From REEB95 sp035275845 (GTDB lineage: Bacteria; Pseudomonadota; Alphaproteobacteria; ATCC43930; CGMCC-115725): a DNA stretch of 31,164 nt. The position numbers and the translations under genes were made by a program. The notes beneath the pieces were generated by a model that did not search any database, had not been told where the DNA came from, and was given only the letters and a program-made list of their open reading frames with translations. How positions within the stretch are numbered: position 1 is the first letter of the stretch; the number at the start of each line of letters is the position of its first letter. This document shows positions 15,281 through 24,608 of the stretch, piece after piece. The DNA lies in contig DATEMD010000160.1 of the NCBI GenBank assembly GCA_035275845.1, forward strand, positions 1 to 31,164, written 5' to 3'.

Positions 15281-17125
15281 TCAACCGGGCAAACAGAGCG
15301 GCGCCAGCGCGATGACCCGTGACCAATGCCCGTCATCCGCCGGCGGATATCGCCAGTGATCAACCAGCGTCCAGCCGTTGGTATCGTGCGCGAAGAGGGC
15401 TGCCTCGCCTGCGGGAACGCCTTCCACGCCCGACGGCGTACACGAGATCACCGCCCATTTATCGGCGGCAAGTCCGGCAAACGTATCGGACGTCAGCGTC
15501 GGCACGTCATCGAGAATCAGATCGGGTCGGCGCGGCGGCGTCATCCGCAGCAGCCCATCGAGAACAGGGAACAGGCTGCCGCCGTCGTGCGGCAGGATGA
15601 GTGCAACGCGATCATCCGGTCTGACAGCGGCGGCGATATGCCGCGCAAGATCCCAAGCGCGCAGCTGCGGCGTCTCGAGATCGAAGCGCAGCCAATGCAC
15701 GAACGCCGCCGGACACACGATGAACACGACGATCGCCAGCGCCGCCAATCCGACGCGGCGCCGCGGGTGTTGCCACTCAAACCAAGCGCGCGCGGGTGCG
15801 CGCAGCATCAGCACCAGCGTCACCATCAGCAACAGGGCCAGATGCGTGTTGTAGCGGAAGAACGAGTGCGCGTCGGCGGTCATCTGGCCACTGAAATGCC
15901 CGATGTAGCTGACGAGCAACGCGGCGTTATAGACCAGCGTGACGATCAGCAACATCCGGCCGGCGCGCTGGCCAAGCCGATCAGCGGCCGAGCCGCGCCA
16001 AGTGCAAACCAGAAACGCAATCAGCGCCGCGATCAATGGCCCGAAGAACACAATCTTCTCGCCGACGATGTGTACGATCTGGCGCAAGACCATCGGCAGC
16101 AAATGCCACTGCCACTGCGCCAACGGCATCCAGGTCAATTCGGCATCGGGATTGGCAAATCGCGCGTGCACGTACCAGGTCCATGCCGCGTAGAGCACTG
16201 CAGCCGGAATCGCGGCGACGGCCGCGCGCTGGACGACAGCGCGACGCTGGTCACCGGATGCGGGTGGCTGCAACGCCGCCGCGAGCACCATGCCGAGCGC
16301 CAAGGCAATGCTGTCCTGCTTGATTTCAACCAATGCCGCGAGTGCCGCCGCGAGCAGCCAGGCGGATCCGCGATCGCGCCGCAGGGCGAGATAACCGGCC
16401 ATTGCGAGCACGACGGTCACCGACGCCTCGCTGTATCCCGACACGTGATAGCGTGGCACGAACCCGGGATTGAGCGCGGTGGCGAGCAGCAGGCCGAAAG
16501 CAACCACGCTCCATGCCGGCGGTTCGGCTCGGCCGTCGCTGTCCGCAACCAGGCGCGCAAGCAGCAAACCGGCGGCGAGTTGCAGCGCCAGGTTGAAGGC
16601 AATCAGCGCCCCAAAGGGGAATTGCGGCGTCACCACGCCAGCAATCAACGCGACAAATTGCAGATTGTAGGGTGCGGCGGGCAACAGTGAGTGCGCCACC
16701 GGTCGGCCAATGCCGGGAAATACGCCATGGTCGTACAGGTAGGCGGCGTTGGGGAGCAGATTGAGAAAGGTATCGGGCTGACTCGGCCGCGCCGAAGCCA
16801 TCACCGCCAGCAAGGGCAGCGACAGCAACATGACGCGCCCCAACGCCCGCCAATCTGCTGTCGTCAGCCGGCTTTGCGGCTGGACCAGACCGAAAATCCC
16901 CGCGATCACGAGCGCAACGGCCGGAATGCGCAGCGACAGCGGCAAGGCCGCGCCCCAGAGGGTGAGGACCCAGCACGTCACGCCCCATCCCGCGATCAGC
17001 GCGATTTCAGGCAACGCCTTGCCCCGGCTCACCAACCGGCCAAGCCCGATGAACGTTAGCGCCGCAAAGCCGACGGCTGCCCAGCCCGCGAGCTGGGCAA
17101 CGTTGGGCACCAGCAACACGATCAT
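15281..17125 (-). CDS. large polytopic membrane protein, function unknown (possible GT-C)
   Basis: This is a 614-residue protein with an N-terminal hydrophobic run from about residue 1 and some ten to twelve membrane helices up to about 430, then a soluble C-terminal domain of roughly 150 residues. That domain contains RPDDRVALILPHDGGSLFPV. I do not recognise the family. The layout (helical bundle, short loops such as LLPNAAYLYDHG with acidic and histidine residues, then a periplasmic-like globular tail) resembles GT-C glycosyltransferases or O-antigen-type enzymes, but this is inference. The ATG at 17125 overlaps the preceding gene's TGA by four bases (ATGA). The longer frame running to 17650 is a shadow of the upstream gene and is rejected. 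It ends 67 bases before the pepA start. Confidence 0.75.
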   Translation of the reverse strand: MIVLLVPNVAQLAGWAAVGFAALTFIGLGRLVSRGKALPEIALIAGWGVTCWVLTLWGAALPLSLRIPAVALVIAGIFGLVQPQSRLTTADWRALGRVMLLSLPLLAVMASARPSQPDTFLNLLPNAAYLYDHGVFPGIGRPVAHSLLPAAPYNLQFVALIAGVVTPQFPFGALIAFNLALQLAAGLLLARLVADSDGRAEPPAWSVVAFGLLLATALNPGFVPRYHVSGYSEASVTVVLAMAGYLALRRDRGSAWLLAAALAALVEIKQDSIALALGMVLAAALQPPASGDQRRAVVQRAAVAAIPAAVLYAAWTWYVHARFANPDAELTWMPLAQWQWHLLPMVLRQIVHIVGEKIVFFGPLIAALIAFLVCTWRGSAADRLGQRAGRMLLIVTLVYNAALLVSYIGHFSGQMTADAHSFFRYNTHLALLLMVTLVLMLRAPARAWFEWQHPRRRVGLAALAIVVFIVCPAAFVHWLRFDLETPQLRAWDLARHIAAAVRPDDRVALILPHDGGSLFPVLDGLLRMTPPRRPDLILDDVPTLTSDTFAGLAADKWAVISCTPSGVEGVPAGEAALFAHDTNGWTLVDHWRYPPADDGHWSRVIALAPLCLPG

Positions 17126-18633
17126 GTCGGCATCCCAGGCAGACGGTAGATCTGGAACCGCGGCGAAATGAAAACTGGTTGCAGGCCGCTGCCCGCGCGC
17201 AATGCAAATGGCTGCCGGCTGGCGAACGTGATGTAGCGGCACTGCGCCAACGCCTGCGCAACCTCCGGCGGCAGCGGCGCGCCACCGGCGACGTAGAAGC
17301 GCCACAGCGCATCGGCCGAGAGCCGATCCGCGACCGCACCATATGCGCGCGTGAACGTGACCGGCTGTTGTGTCGCATAGGCGAACAAGGTCGGCACGAA
17401 GGCGTCGCGGCGGGCGATTGCGAGAACCGGGAAATGCAGCAACGGCGCCGCCTCGACGTTGACCTCGGCGTCGGCGAACGTGACAGCGACGCGGGCGCCA
17501 ACCGGCAGCGTGTCGAGGCCTGCGAGCAAATCGGCATAAAGCGCACCGCTGGCCTGCCACGTCGCGGCGACAACGCCCAACCGCAGCGCGAACAAGGCGA
17601 AGGCGGCGGAAAGGAACAGGCGCCCTTGCCGCGCAAACGGCGCCTGCCAAGTGCTACCGCCGATCAGCAGCAAGGCGATCGACAGCGGCATCCGACGATC
17701 GGCGCCAGTAGCGCCGAACAAAGTGTCCGGCATCGCGACATAGAGCAACGCGAGAACGATCAGCGGCGCCGCAGCAGCTGATGCGACGCGCAACCATCCC
17801 CGCCAATAGGCAACCGCGGCCCCGATCACCGCGAACGCGAAGCACGCGATATCGAACGGTCGGCTATAAAGATCGAAGACGCTGAACGGCAGGTCGAGCT
17901 TGCGGACCGGCCGCGCGAAGCGGATGCCGGATCCGATCGCCGTCGCCGCGTGGAGCGGCACGAACGCTATTGCGAACAACACTAAGCTTGGCAGGAATGG
18001 CACCAGCGCCACGAGCATGGCGCTCGCCGCCCGGCCCGGCGTGGCCCGGTCGCGCCGCAGCCGACCTATCTCGTAGCCGGCAACCATTGCGCCGAAGATG
18101 CCGAACGCCATCAGATGCGCGAAGTAAATGGCCAGTGCGGCAAGCACGCCGAATCCCAGCCGCACGACGACACCACGCTCGCGCAACGCGATCCAGCCGG
18201 CGAGCGCCCAGAACGCCAGACCCAGGCCGAACAGAAAATTGACGAAGCCCCACAGCAGCAGCCGGTTGTAAACCAACAGGAATGCCGTCAGCGGCCACGC
18301 CGACCAGCGTCCGTTCAACGTGCGGTGGAGCACGGCGACGCCGCCGGTCGACGAAAAATAAGTCGCCACGAGAAACAGCTTGCCGGCGGTCGACAACGAC
18401 ACCACGCCGAGCAGCGGCGGCACCAGCAGGTCCATCGCCAGATCGGGCAGCGGCCGCCACGCCAAAGCGTAATATTGCTGCAGCGTCGGCGATCCGCTCA
18501 ACGCGGCGAGCAAGTGCATGCGTGCCAGATGATTCGGATAGTCGACGAGCGGCGGTAGCGGCGTCAGCGCCAACGGCACGCAGGTGACCAACAGCAAGGC
18601 CACGAACGCGGCGGCAAAGACGCGGAACGGCAT
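17122..18633 (-). CDS. polytopic membrane protein, function unknown (DYPNHL motif)
   Basis: This is a 503-residue protein with about ten to twelve membrane segments and a soluble C-terminal part of roughly 120 residues. The N-terminal helix is followed by LVDYPNHLARMHLLAAL; the conserved D-x-x-N-H stretch right after helix one is like the first-loop acidic motif of GT-C enzymes. The name is inference. I take ATG at 18633 as start because the protein begins directly with a membrane helix (MPFRVFAAAFVALLL). ATG at 18702 (adding MEISRRVANGD...) is an alternative; the frame beyond overlaps lptF antisense and is rejected. It is the first gene of the pair and is coupled to the next by ATGA. It is divergent from lptF across 184 bases. 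Confidence 0.75.
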   Translation of the reverse strand: MPFRVFAAAFVALLLVTCVPLALTPLPPLVDYPNHLARMHLLAALSGSPTLQQYYALAWRPLPDLAMDLLVPPLLGVVSLSTAGKLFLVATYFSSTGGVAVLHRTLNGRWSAWPLTAFLLVYNRLLLWGFVNFLFGLGLAFWALAGWIALRERGVVVRLGFGVLAALAIYFAHLMAFGIFGAMVAGYEIGRLRRDRATPGRAASAMLVALVPFLPSLVLFAIAFVPLHAATAIGSGIRFARPVRKLDLPFSVFDLYSRPFDIACFAFAVIGAAVAYWRGWLRVASAAAAPLIVLALLYVAMPDTLFGATGADRRMPLSIALLLIGGSTWQAPFARQGRLFLSAAFALFALRLGVVAATWQASGALYADLLAGLDTLPVGARVAVTFADAEVNVEAAPLLHFPVLAIARRDAFVPTLFAYATQQPVTFTRAYGAVADRLSADALWRFYVAGGAPLPPEVAQALAQCRYITFASRQPFALRAGSGLQPVFISPRFQIYRLPGMPT

Positions 18634-18817
18634 GTCCGCTAAATCAATCCCGCCCCGACCCGGCACCACATCTCCATTCGCCACGCGCCGGGAGATTTCC
18701 ATGCCGTCGGTCCGCCCGCAAGCCGCTTCGCCCGACGAACGAATCGCCGGGGCCGCCGTGCCGAACGCGGCAATTCCCGCTATGGCCGAGGACGCGCCGC
18801 ACCTATAATCGCGCATC
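18634..18817. promoter_or_regulatory. divergent intergenic region between the membrane-protein pair and lptF
   Basis: These 184 bases separate two divergent operons and should hold both promoters. The lptF promoter element is described separately. I could not place the minus-strand promoter. If the membrane protein starts at 18702 the gap shrinks to 115 bases. Confidence 0.5.
18804..18809 (+). promoter_or_regulatory. -10 element of lptF (leaderless start likely)
   Basis: A perfect TATAAT ends eight bases before the lptF ATG at 18818. Transcription would then begin at about 18816-18818, giving an mRNA with almost no leader. No Shine-Dalgarno sequence is present between the hexamer and the ATG. 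No clear -35 is seen at 16-18 bases. Confidence 0.5.
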
Positions 18818-19921
18818 ATGGACCGGCTGACATGGTACGTGTTCCGCCAAGCCCTGATGGTGACGCTTTCGGTCGGCATCATCTTCAGCGCGGCGGTGTG
18901 GCTTTTGCAGTCGTTGCGCCTCGTCGATCTGATCGTCAATCGCGGACTCTCGATCGGCCTCTTTCTCTATCTTGCCGTCTTGATCCTGCCGCGTTTCGTC
19001 GATGTCGTGTTGCCGATCGCGGTGTTCACGGCGATCATCTTCGTCTATGCGAAGCTGATCGCCGAAAGCGAGCTCGTGGTTATGCGCGCGTCGGGCATGA
19101 GCCAGTGGGCGCTCGCCAAGCCGGCGCTGTTGATCGGCGCCGTCGGCGCGATCACGCTCTATGCCATGGCGTTCTATTTCCTGCCGGCGTCCAATCGCGC
19201 ATTCAAGGACTTGCAGTTCGAGATCCGCAACAAGTTCGCCACCGCTCTCATCCAGGAGGGCGTGTTCAACACGCTGTCGGACACGTTGATGGTCTACACC
19301 AAACAGCGAGATTCCAAAGGCGATCTCCTCGGCCTACTGATCGAGAACACCAGCGACAAGGACAAGCCCATCACGATATCGGCTGAGCGCGGTGCGCTCG
19401 TCGACACGCCGGAGGGACCGCGCATCTTGATGGTGAACGGAACCCGTCAGCAATTTGATCGCCTCACCGGCAAGTTGTCGTCGCTATCGTTCAAAAGCTA
19501 CACCCTCGATCTATCGGAGATGCAGAACGCGCCGACGTTGCGCGATCGTCAGCCGGACGAACTCTATCTGGGCGAACTGCTCGACAACCTCAACAACCGG
19601 GCGCTGACGGTCGAGCTCAACATGCGGCTTGCCGGCCCGTTGATGCCTTTGTCGATGGCGGCCATTCCGATTCTGTGCCTGCTGCCCGGCGAGTTCAATC
19701 GCCGCGGCCAGGCCCGGCGTATCCTCATCGCGGTCGCCGCCGCTCTGGCGATGGAGATCGTCGACGTCGGCCTGACGAATCTCGCGCGCAGCACTTTAAC
19801 CGTGATCCCGCTTATTTACGCCAACGCCATCGGGCCGTTCGTCGCGGCGCTGTGGCTCGGCTGGCGCTCGGCTGCCGTGCCGGCGGCCGCCGGGTTTTTC
19901 GCGCGTCGCGCGACCCGATAA
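18818..19921 (+). CDS. lptF: LPS export permease LptF
   Basis: LptF is one of two inner-membrane permeases of the LptB2FG ABC exporter, which extracts lipopolysaccharide from the inner membrane toward LptC/LptA. It has 367 residues, the family size. It shows three N-terminal membrane helices with ELVVMRASGMSQWAL (85-99, the conserved coupling stretch). A periplasmic beta-jellyroll follows (about 130-265, with EGVFNTLSDTLMVYTKQRD). Three C-terminal helices come last, beginning MRLAGPLMPLSMAAIPILCL. The ATG at 18818 directly follows a TATAAT. It heads the lptF-lptG-lptD-surA-pdxA-rsmA run. Confidence 0.95.
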   Translation: MDRLTWYVFRQALMVTLSVGIIFSAAVWLLQSLRLVDLIVNRGLSIGLFLYLAVLILPRFVDVVLPIAVFTAIIFVYAKLIAESELVVMRASGMSQWALAKPALLIGAVGAITLYAMAFYFLPASNRAFKDLQFEIRNKFATALIQEGVFNTLSDTLMVYTKQRDSKGDLLGLLIENTSDKDKPITISAERGALVDTPEGPRILMVNGTRQQFDRLTGKLSSLSFKSYTLDLSEMQNAPTLRDRQPDELYLGELLDNLNNRALTVELNMRLAGPLMPLSMAAIPILCLLPGEFNRRGQARRILIAVAAALAMEIVDVGLTNLARSTLTVIPLIYANAIGPFVAALWLGWRSAAVPAAAGFFARRATR

Positions 19922-19926
19922 TTGCC

Positions 19927-21024
19927 ATGTCGCTTTGGAAGACGCTTTTCCGTTACATCGCCCGTCAGTTCCTAATCTGGTTCTGCGGCGTCTTCCTGAC
20001 GATGATGGCGATCGTGTTCATGCTCGACTACGTCGAGCTGATCCGACGCGCCGGCACCAAGGCCGATGTCACCTTGCTGGTACTGCTGAAGCTCGCCTTG
20101 CTCAAGCAACCCTATATGGCGCAGCAGATCCTGCCGTTCGCCGTGCTGTTCGGCACCATGATGGTGTTCTGGCGACTGACACGGAACCATGAGCTTGTTG
20201 TCGCGCGCGCATCGGGGATCTCGGCGTGGCAGTTCGTGGCCCCGCCATTGGCGGGCGCATTCCTGATCGGCGTTGTTTCCGTCACGCTGTTCAATCCGAT
20301 CGCGTCGGTCACGCAGGCAAGCTACGAGACCCTGCAAAACCGCGTGCTGCAAGGCGGCAACCCGCAATTCGCGCTGTCGAGCACCGGCCTGTGGCTGCGC
20401 CAGAGCGACAACGAGGGCAACCCGTCGGTCGTTCATGCCGAGCGGTTCATACTGCCGCAACGTGCGCTGCATGAGGTCATGTTCCTGTTCCTGGCGCACG
20501 ATACGCGGCTCGAGCGCCGGATCGATGCGCAGCAGGCAACGCTCGGACCAGGCGTCTGGACGGTGCGCGATGGCACCGATTGGTCGCCCAACAGCCAGCC
20601 GCAGCAATTCGCCGAGCTGAAAATTCCCACCAATCTGACTCCAGCCAAGATCCAGGACAGCTTCGCGCCGCCGGAGACCATGTCGTTCTGGGAACTGCCT
20701 GGCTTCATCCGCCTGCTCGAAGCATCCGGCTTCTCGTCGCAACGTCACCAGCTCTATTTCGATACGCTGCTGGCGCGGCCGCTCTTGCTGGCGGCCATGG
20801 TTCTAATTGCCGCCAGCTTCAGCCTGCGCATGCAGCGTGCCGGTGGCGCGACGTTGATGATTGCCGTTGGCATCGCCAGTGGCTTCCTCCTCTATTTCCT
20901 GTCCGACATCGTATTCGCCCTTGGCCTGTCGGCGACCATTCCGACGATGCTCGCGGCCTGGACACCGGCCGGGATATCGTGGCTTGTCGGAGTCAGCCTG
21001 TTGCTGCACCTCGAAGACGGCTGA
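19927..21024 (+). CDS. lptG: LPS export permease LptG
   Basis: This is the second permease of the LptB2FG exporter, pairing with LptF. It has 365 residues. It shows an N-terminal helix block starting SLWKTLFRYIARQFLIWF and the coupling stretch HELVVARASGISAWQFV, parallel to LptF. A periplasmic jellyroll and a terminal helix group (LYFDTLLARPLLLAAMVLIAASFSLR) come next, ending LLLHLEDG. The ATG at 19927 follows the lptF stop by five bases with no clear ribosome site, so reinitiation or coupling is likely. The longer frame from 19675 is shadow of lptF. Confidence 0.95.
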   Translation: MSLWKTLFRYIARQFLIWFCGVFLTMMAIVFMLDYVELIRRAGTKADVTLLVLLKLALLKQPYMAQQILPFAVLFGTMMVFWRLTRNHELVVARASGISAWQFVAPPLAGAFLIGVVSVTLFNPIASVTQASYETLQNRVLQGGNPQFALSSTGLWLRQSDNEGNPSVVHAERFILPQRALHEVMFLFLAHDTRLERRIDAQQATLGPGVWTVRDGTDWSPNSQPQQFAELKIPTNLTPAKIQDSFAPPETMSFWELPGFIRLLEASGFSSQRHQLYFDTLLARPLLLAAMVLIAASFSLRMQRAGGATLMIAVGIASGFLLYFLSDIVFALGLSATIPTMLAAWTPAGISWLVGVSLLLHLEDG

Positions 21025-21028
21025 TGGC

Positions 21029-23251
21029 ATGAGTGGGGGGAAGTCGCTTGCCGGGATTTTAGGCGTCGCCGCATTTGTCGCCGCGGCGTCGCCGGCGTTT
21101 GCGCAAAACACGGCGCATGCATCAAATAAGCCGATCCTTTTCCAAGCCGACCAGGTGGAATACGACCAGGATCTCGGTCTCACGGTCGCCCGTGGCCATG
21201 TCGAGCTCGATCAAACCGACCAGATCCTTCTGGCGGATACGGTCACCTACAATCAGCGCACCGACACGGTCACAGCTTCGGGGCATGTCAGCCTGTTGCA
21301 GCCGGGCGGCGATATCGTGTTCTCCGATTACATGGAGCTACACGATGACATGCGCGAAGGCTTCATCAAGGATGTTCGCATTCTGCTTTCGGACGGCTCG
21401 CGCCTAGCGGCAAACACCGGCCGCCGCGTCGAGGGTAATCGCACGGAATTGCGGCGCGGCGTGTATTCGCCCTGCGAATTGTGCGCCAGTGACCCGACGA
21501 AGCCGCCCGTGTGGCAGATCAAGGCCGAGCGTGTCGTCCACGACAAACAAGAACAGGTCGTCGAGTACCACGATGCGACCATGGAGCTCGACGGCTGGCC
21601 GGTTTTTTATACGCCGTATTTCTCTCATCCCGATCCGTCGGTAAAGCGGGAGTCCGGTCTTCTGCCGCCGACCCTTGGCGCCGGCGGTGCGCTCGGTTTT
21701 CACGTCACACAGCCCTATTTTTGGGCGATCGCGCCCGACAAGGATCTCACCATCCGCCCCATACTGACGACCAACGCCGGTGACGTCCTCGACGGCGAAT
21801 ATCGGCAGGCGTGGGGTTTCGGGCAAATCACCATCGACGGCAGCATCGAGGCCGGCGATGCCCAAGTTCAAACCAACCCCCTCGACGTGCCACACACGAC
21901 CGATTCAGCAACGGCCATCCGCGGCCATCTTTTCGGTACCGGTACATTCGACCTCAACAAGAACTGGCGTACTGGATTTGACGTCCAGCGCGTGTCCGAC
22001 CAGGCCTATCTCGTCAAATATCACTTACCCTATGGCCTCCCGCTGCCGACCAACTTCCTCACCAGCCAGGTTTATGCCGAGAATTTCGGGCCGCGCAGCT
22101 ATGGCAACATCAGCGCCTATTCCTTTCAAAGCCTGAACACTCTGGTCGGCGATGGTATCCAGCCGATCGTCGCACCGGTCGCAACCTACGATTGGACCAG
22201 TCCGGCCGATCCCATCGGCGGCCGCCTCGAATTGACCGGTAACGCCCTCAATCTCGAACGGCACAGCGGCTCCGATATCCGGCGCGTCGCGACAAAAACC
22301 GAGTGGCGGTTGCCGTTCAACGGACCGCTCGGCGATCGCTATCAGTTCTCGATGTCCTTGCGCGCCGACGGCTATGATTCCGACAACGTCCAATCCACGC
22401 AGAACGCGCAGGTGCTTCATTCGGGCACCAGCGGCCGCGTATTTCCGCAAGGCGCGTTACTGTGGCGTTATCCATGGGTTCGCCGCGACGGCAGCACCAG
22501 CGAAGTGATCGAGCCGATGGCTGGGTTCATCGCCGGACCCAACGGCGGCAATCCGGCGATTATTCCCAATGAGGACAGCGAAGGCTTCGAATTCGACGAG
22601 ACGAGTTTATTCCGGCCCGACCGGTTGCCCGGCTACGACCGGGTCGACAGCGGACAACGTGTCGACTACGCCCTGCACACCGGCATTTACAATGCCGAGT
22701 ACGGCAGCAGCAGCCTCCTGATCGGCCAAAGTTACCGGTTCGAAAAAAGCAGTTTGTTCGATGTCGGCAGCGGACTCGAAAATCAGAGGTCCGACGTTGT
22801 CGGCGGCCTGCTGCTTTCGCCGTCGACGTTTCTCGACTTGTACTATCGCATGCGTCTCGATCATGCGAGCTTGGCCATGCGCCGACAGGAAACCGGGTTC
22901 TCGGTTGGACCAACCAATCTACGGGTGAGCGGCTCGTTCATTTCGTTCAAATCGGTACCGGGCCTTACCTCACCCTTAGAGCTTGGTGACCAGATCAGTG
23001 TCTCCGTATCCGCCGCGCTGACGCAGTATTGGTTCCTCGGCGTTCACGACACGCGCAACGTCAGCGAGGGCGGCAACACCATATATTCAGGCGTCGACCT
23101 GACGTATCGCGACGATTGTTTGGCGATCACCACCTCGCTCCAGCAATCCGGCGTGCAGCTTGGCGACGTTCATCCGGGGGTCAGCCTTCTGGTCACGTTC
23201 GTGTTCAAAAATCTTGGCGAAGTCGGCACAAAAGTGGCGTCATCCCAGTAA
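21029..23251 (+). CDS. lptD: LPS-assembly protein LptD
   Basis: LptD is the outer-membrane barrel of the LPS translocon, working with lipoprotein LptE to insert LPS in the outer leaflet. From the ATG at 21029 it has 740 residues. A signal peptide (1-about 26, ending PAFAQ) is followed by an LptA-like jellyroll (about 34-150; PILFQADQVEYDQDLGLTVA). A large barrel with many alternating strands runs to the C-terminus. Cysteines are C149 and C152 (a CELC pair) and C697, allowing one or two inter-domain disulfides like those needed by E. coli LptD. The start lies five bases after the lptG stop. The frame upstream of 21029 is a shadow. Partner lptE is not in this window. Confidence 0.95.
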   Translation: MSGGKSLAGILGVAAFVAAASPAFAQNTAHASNKPILFQADQVEYDQDLGLTVARGHVELDQTDQILLADTVTYNQRTDTVTASGHVSLLQPGGDIVFSDYMELHDDMREGFIKDVRILLSDGSRLAANTGRRVEGNRTELRRGVYSPCELCASDPTKPPVWQIKAERVVHDKQEQVVEYHDATMELDGWPVFYTPYFSHPDPSVKRESGLLPPTLGAGGALGFHVTQPYFWAIAPDKDLTIRPILTTNAGDVLDGEYRQAWGFGQITIDGSIEAGDAQVQTNPLDVPHTTDSATAIRGHLFGTGTFDLNKNWRTGFDVQRVSDQAYLVKYHLPYGLPLPTNFLTSQVYAENFGPRSYGNISAYSFQSLNTLVGDGIQPIVAPVATYDWTSPADPIGGRLELTGNALNLERHSGSDIRRVATKTEWRLPFNGPLGDRYQFSMSLRADGYDSDNVQSTQNAQVLHSGTSGRVFPQGALLWRYPWVRRDGSTSEVIEPMAGFIAGPNGGNPAIIPNEDSEGFEFDETSLFRPDRLPGYDRVDSGQRVDYALHTGIYNAEYGSSSLLIGQSYRFEKSSLFDVGSGLENQRSDVVGGLLLSPSTFLDLYYRMRLDHASLAMRRQETGFSVGPTNLRVSGSFISFKSVPGLTSPLELGDQISVSVSAALTQYWFLGVHDTRNVSEGGNTIYSGVDLTYRDDCLAITTSLQQSGVQLGDVHPGVSLLVTFVFKNLGEVGTKVASSQ

Positions 23252-23351
23252 TAACCTAAATTCGCCGATAGCTAGGAAAATCGCGGCCTATCGGTGTATC
23301 TTCCGTAACCGGAGACGCTTGGCCCCCGATCAGACGAGATTTTGTCAGACC
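23252..23351 (+). other. 100-base gap with a short inverted repeat
   Basis: Between lptD and surA there is a 7-base inverted repeat, CCGATAG (23265-23271) and CTATCGG (23288-23294), with a 16-base loop and no T tract. A weak hairpin or operator is possible. No clear promoter or Shine-Dalgarno was identified. Confidence 0.3.
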
Positions 23352-24608
23352 ATGAGGTTGTTGCTTTCCCTTGTCGTATTGGCCTGCGTTGCCGTCGGCG
23401 CCCAGGCGCAGGAAGAAAACCGCATCGCTGCCGTCGTCAACAGCGACATCATCAGCATGGACGACCTTTCGGCGCGCGTCGCGCTGCTCCTCGCGTCGTC
23501 CAACATTCCCGACACAACCGCCAATCGGCAGCGGCTGCAACCACGCGTCCTGCACCAAATGATCGACGAGAAAGTCGAGGTGCAAGAGGCCAAAAGGCTG
23601 AACGTGACCGTGACAACAGAAGAGATTGACGACGCGATCGCCGGCATCGAACAACGCAACAACATGCCAAAGGGCGGCCTCGACGCGTATCTCAAGCGCG
23701 CCGGGATTCCGAAAACAACGCTGACCACCGAGCTGACGGCCGAAATCGCCTGGTCAAAGGTCGTACGCGGTGAGTTCTCGGCGGACGTGTCGGTCTCCGA
23801 CGAGGAGATCAACGAGGCCATGGCACAGATCAAGGAAGACGCCGGGCAGCCGCAAAGCCACGTCGCCGAGATCTATCTCGCGATCGACAACCCCTCGCAG
23901 CAACAGGATGTCGAACACCTCGCCAGTCAGCTTATTGAACAAATCCGCGCCGGCGCCAATTTCTCGGCAGTCGCGCAGCAGTTTTCACAGTCACCGAGCT
24001 CCGCAGTCGGCGGCGACGTCGGCTGGGTGACGCCGAGCCAACTGCCGCCGCTCCTCGGTCAAGCTCTCGGCAAGATGAAGCCGGGCGAAATGTCCTACCC
24101 GCTCCGAACGCCAGGCGGCTATTACATCCTGTACATGATCGACCGTCGGGTCCTCGGCCAGATCAATCCAGACGATGTCCACCTGGGGCTGACGCAGGTG
24201 GTCTTTCCGCTGCCGTCGACAGGTGGCGCCGCCCAGGAACAACGCATCATGGCCGAGGCTCAACAAGTCTCTGACGCGGCGAAGAGCTGCGGCGAGCTGG
24301 CGAAACTCGGCCACGACCACAATCCGCCGCTGGCGACGCGGAACGGCGACGTCACGGCCGCACAACTGCCGCCGGATATCCGCTCCCAGATATTGCAACT
24401 CAAGCTCGCGGAAGCCAGCAAACCGATCCGGCTTAGCACGGCGCCCGGGATCGCCGTCTTCATGGTGTGCTCGCGCAACGAACCAAATACCGGCATGCCG
24501 ACCCGTGAGCAGGTGTCGACGAACCTGGAGCGGGCGCGGCTCGACGCGTTGGCGCGCCGTTATCTGCTCGACCTCCGCCGCGCAGCTTACGTCGACATCC
24601 GCGCATGA
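23352..24608 (+). CDS. surA: periplasmic chaperone/PPIase SurA
   Basis: SurA is a periplasmic chaperone and peptidyl-prolyl isomerase that escorts outer-membrane proteins, including LptD, to the BAM complex. It has 418 residues. The ATG at 23352 begins a signal peptide (1-about 20, ending GAQAQ). The N-terminal SurA region (AVVNSDIISMDDLSARVALL, about 27-46) is followed by a parvulin domain (about 168-266; FSQSPSSAVGGDVGWV, then PLRTPGGYYILYMIDRR). A second, degenerate parvulin-like region follows, with LGLTQVVFPLP at 278-288. The upstream extension in the same frame lies in lptD and is rejected. It overlaps pdxA by four bases (ATGA). Confidence 0.93.
   Translation: MRLLLSLVVLACVAVGAQAQEENRIAAVVNSDIISMDDLSARVALLLASSNIPDTTANRQRLQPRVLHQMIDEKVEVQEAKRLNVTVTTEEIDDAIAGIEQRNNMPKGGLDAYLKRAGIPKTTLTTELTAEIAWSKVVRGEFSADVSVSDEEINEAMAQIKEDAGQPQSHVAEIYLAIDNPSQQQDVEHLASQLIEQIRAGANFSAVAQQFSQSPSSAVGGDVGWVTPSQLPPLLGQALGKMKPGEMSYPLRTPGGYYILYMIDRRVLGQINPDDVHLGLTQVVFPLPSTGGAAQEQRIMAEAQQVSDAAKSCGELAKLGHDHNPPLATRNGDVTAAQLPPDIRSQILQLKLAEASKPIRLSTAPGIAVFMVCSRNEPNTGMPTREQVSTNLERARLDALARRYLLDLRRAAYVDIRA

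Noticed and set aside
15326..16690. 454-residue plus-strand frame
   Set aside because: It is antisense to the hydrophobic membrane protein; the Gln/Arg/His-rich composition is the usual complement of hydrophobic coding DNA.
17126..17650. N-terminal extension of the 614-residue membrane protein
   Set aside because: It lies within the upstream membrane protein in another frame, is Arg-rich, and a good ATGA-coupled start exists at 17125.
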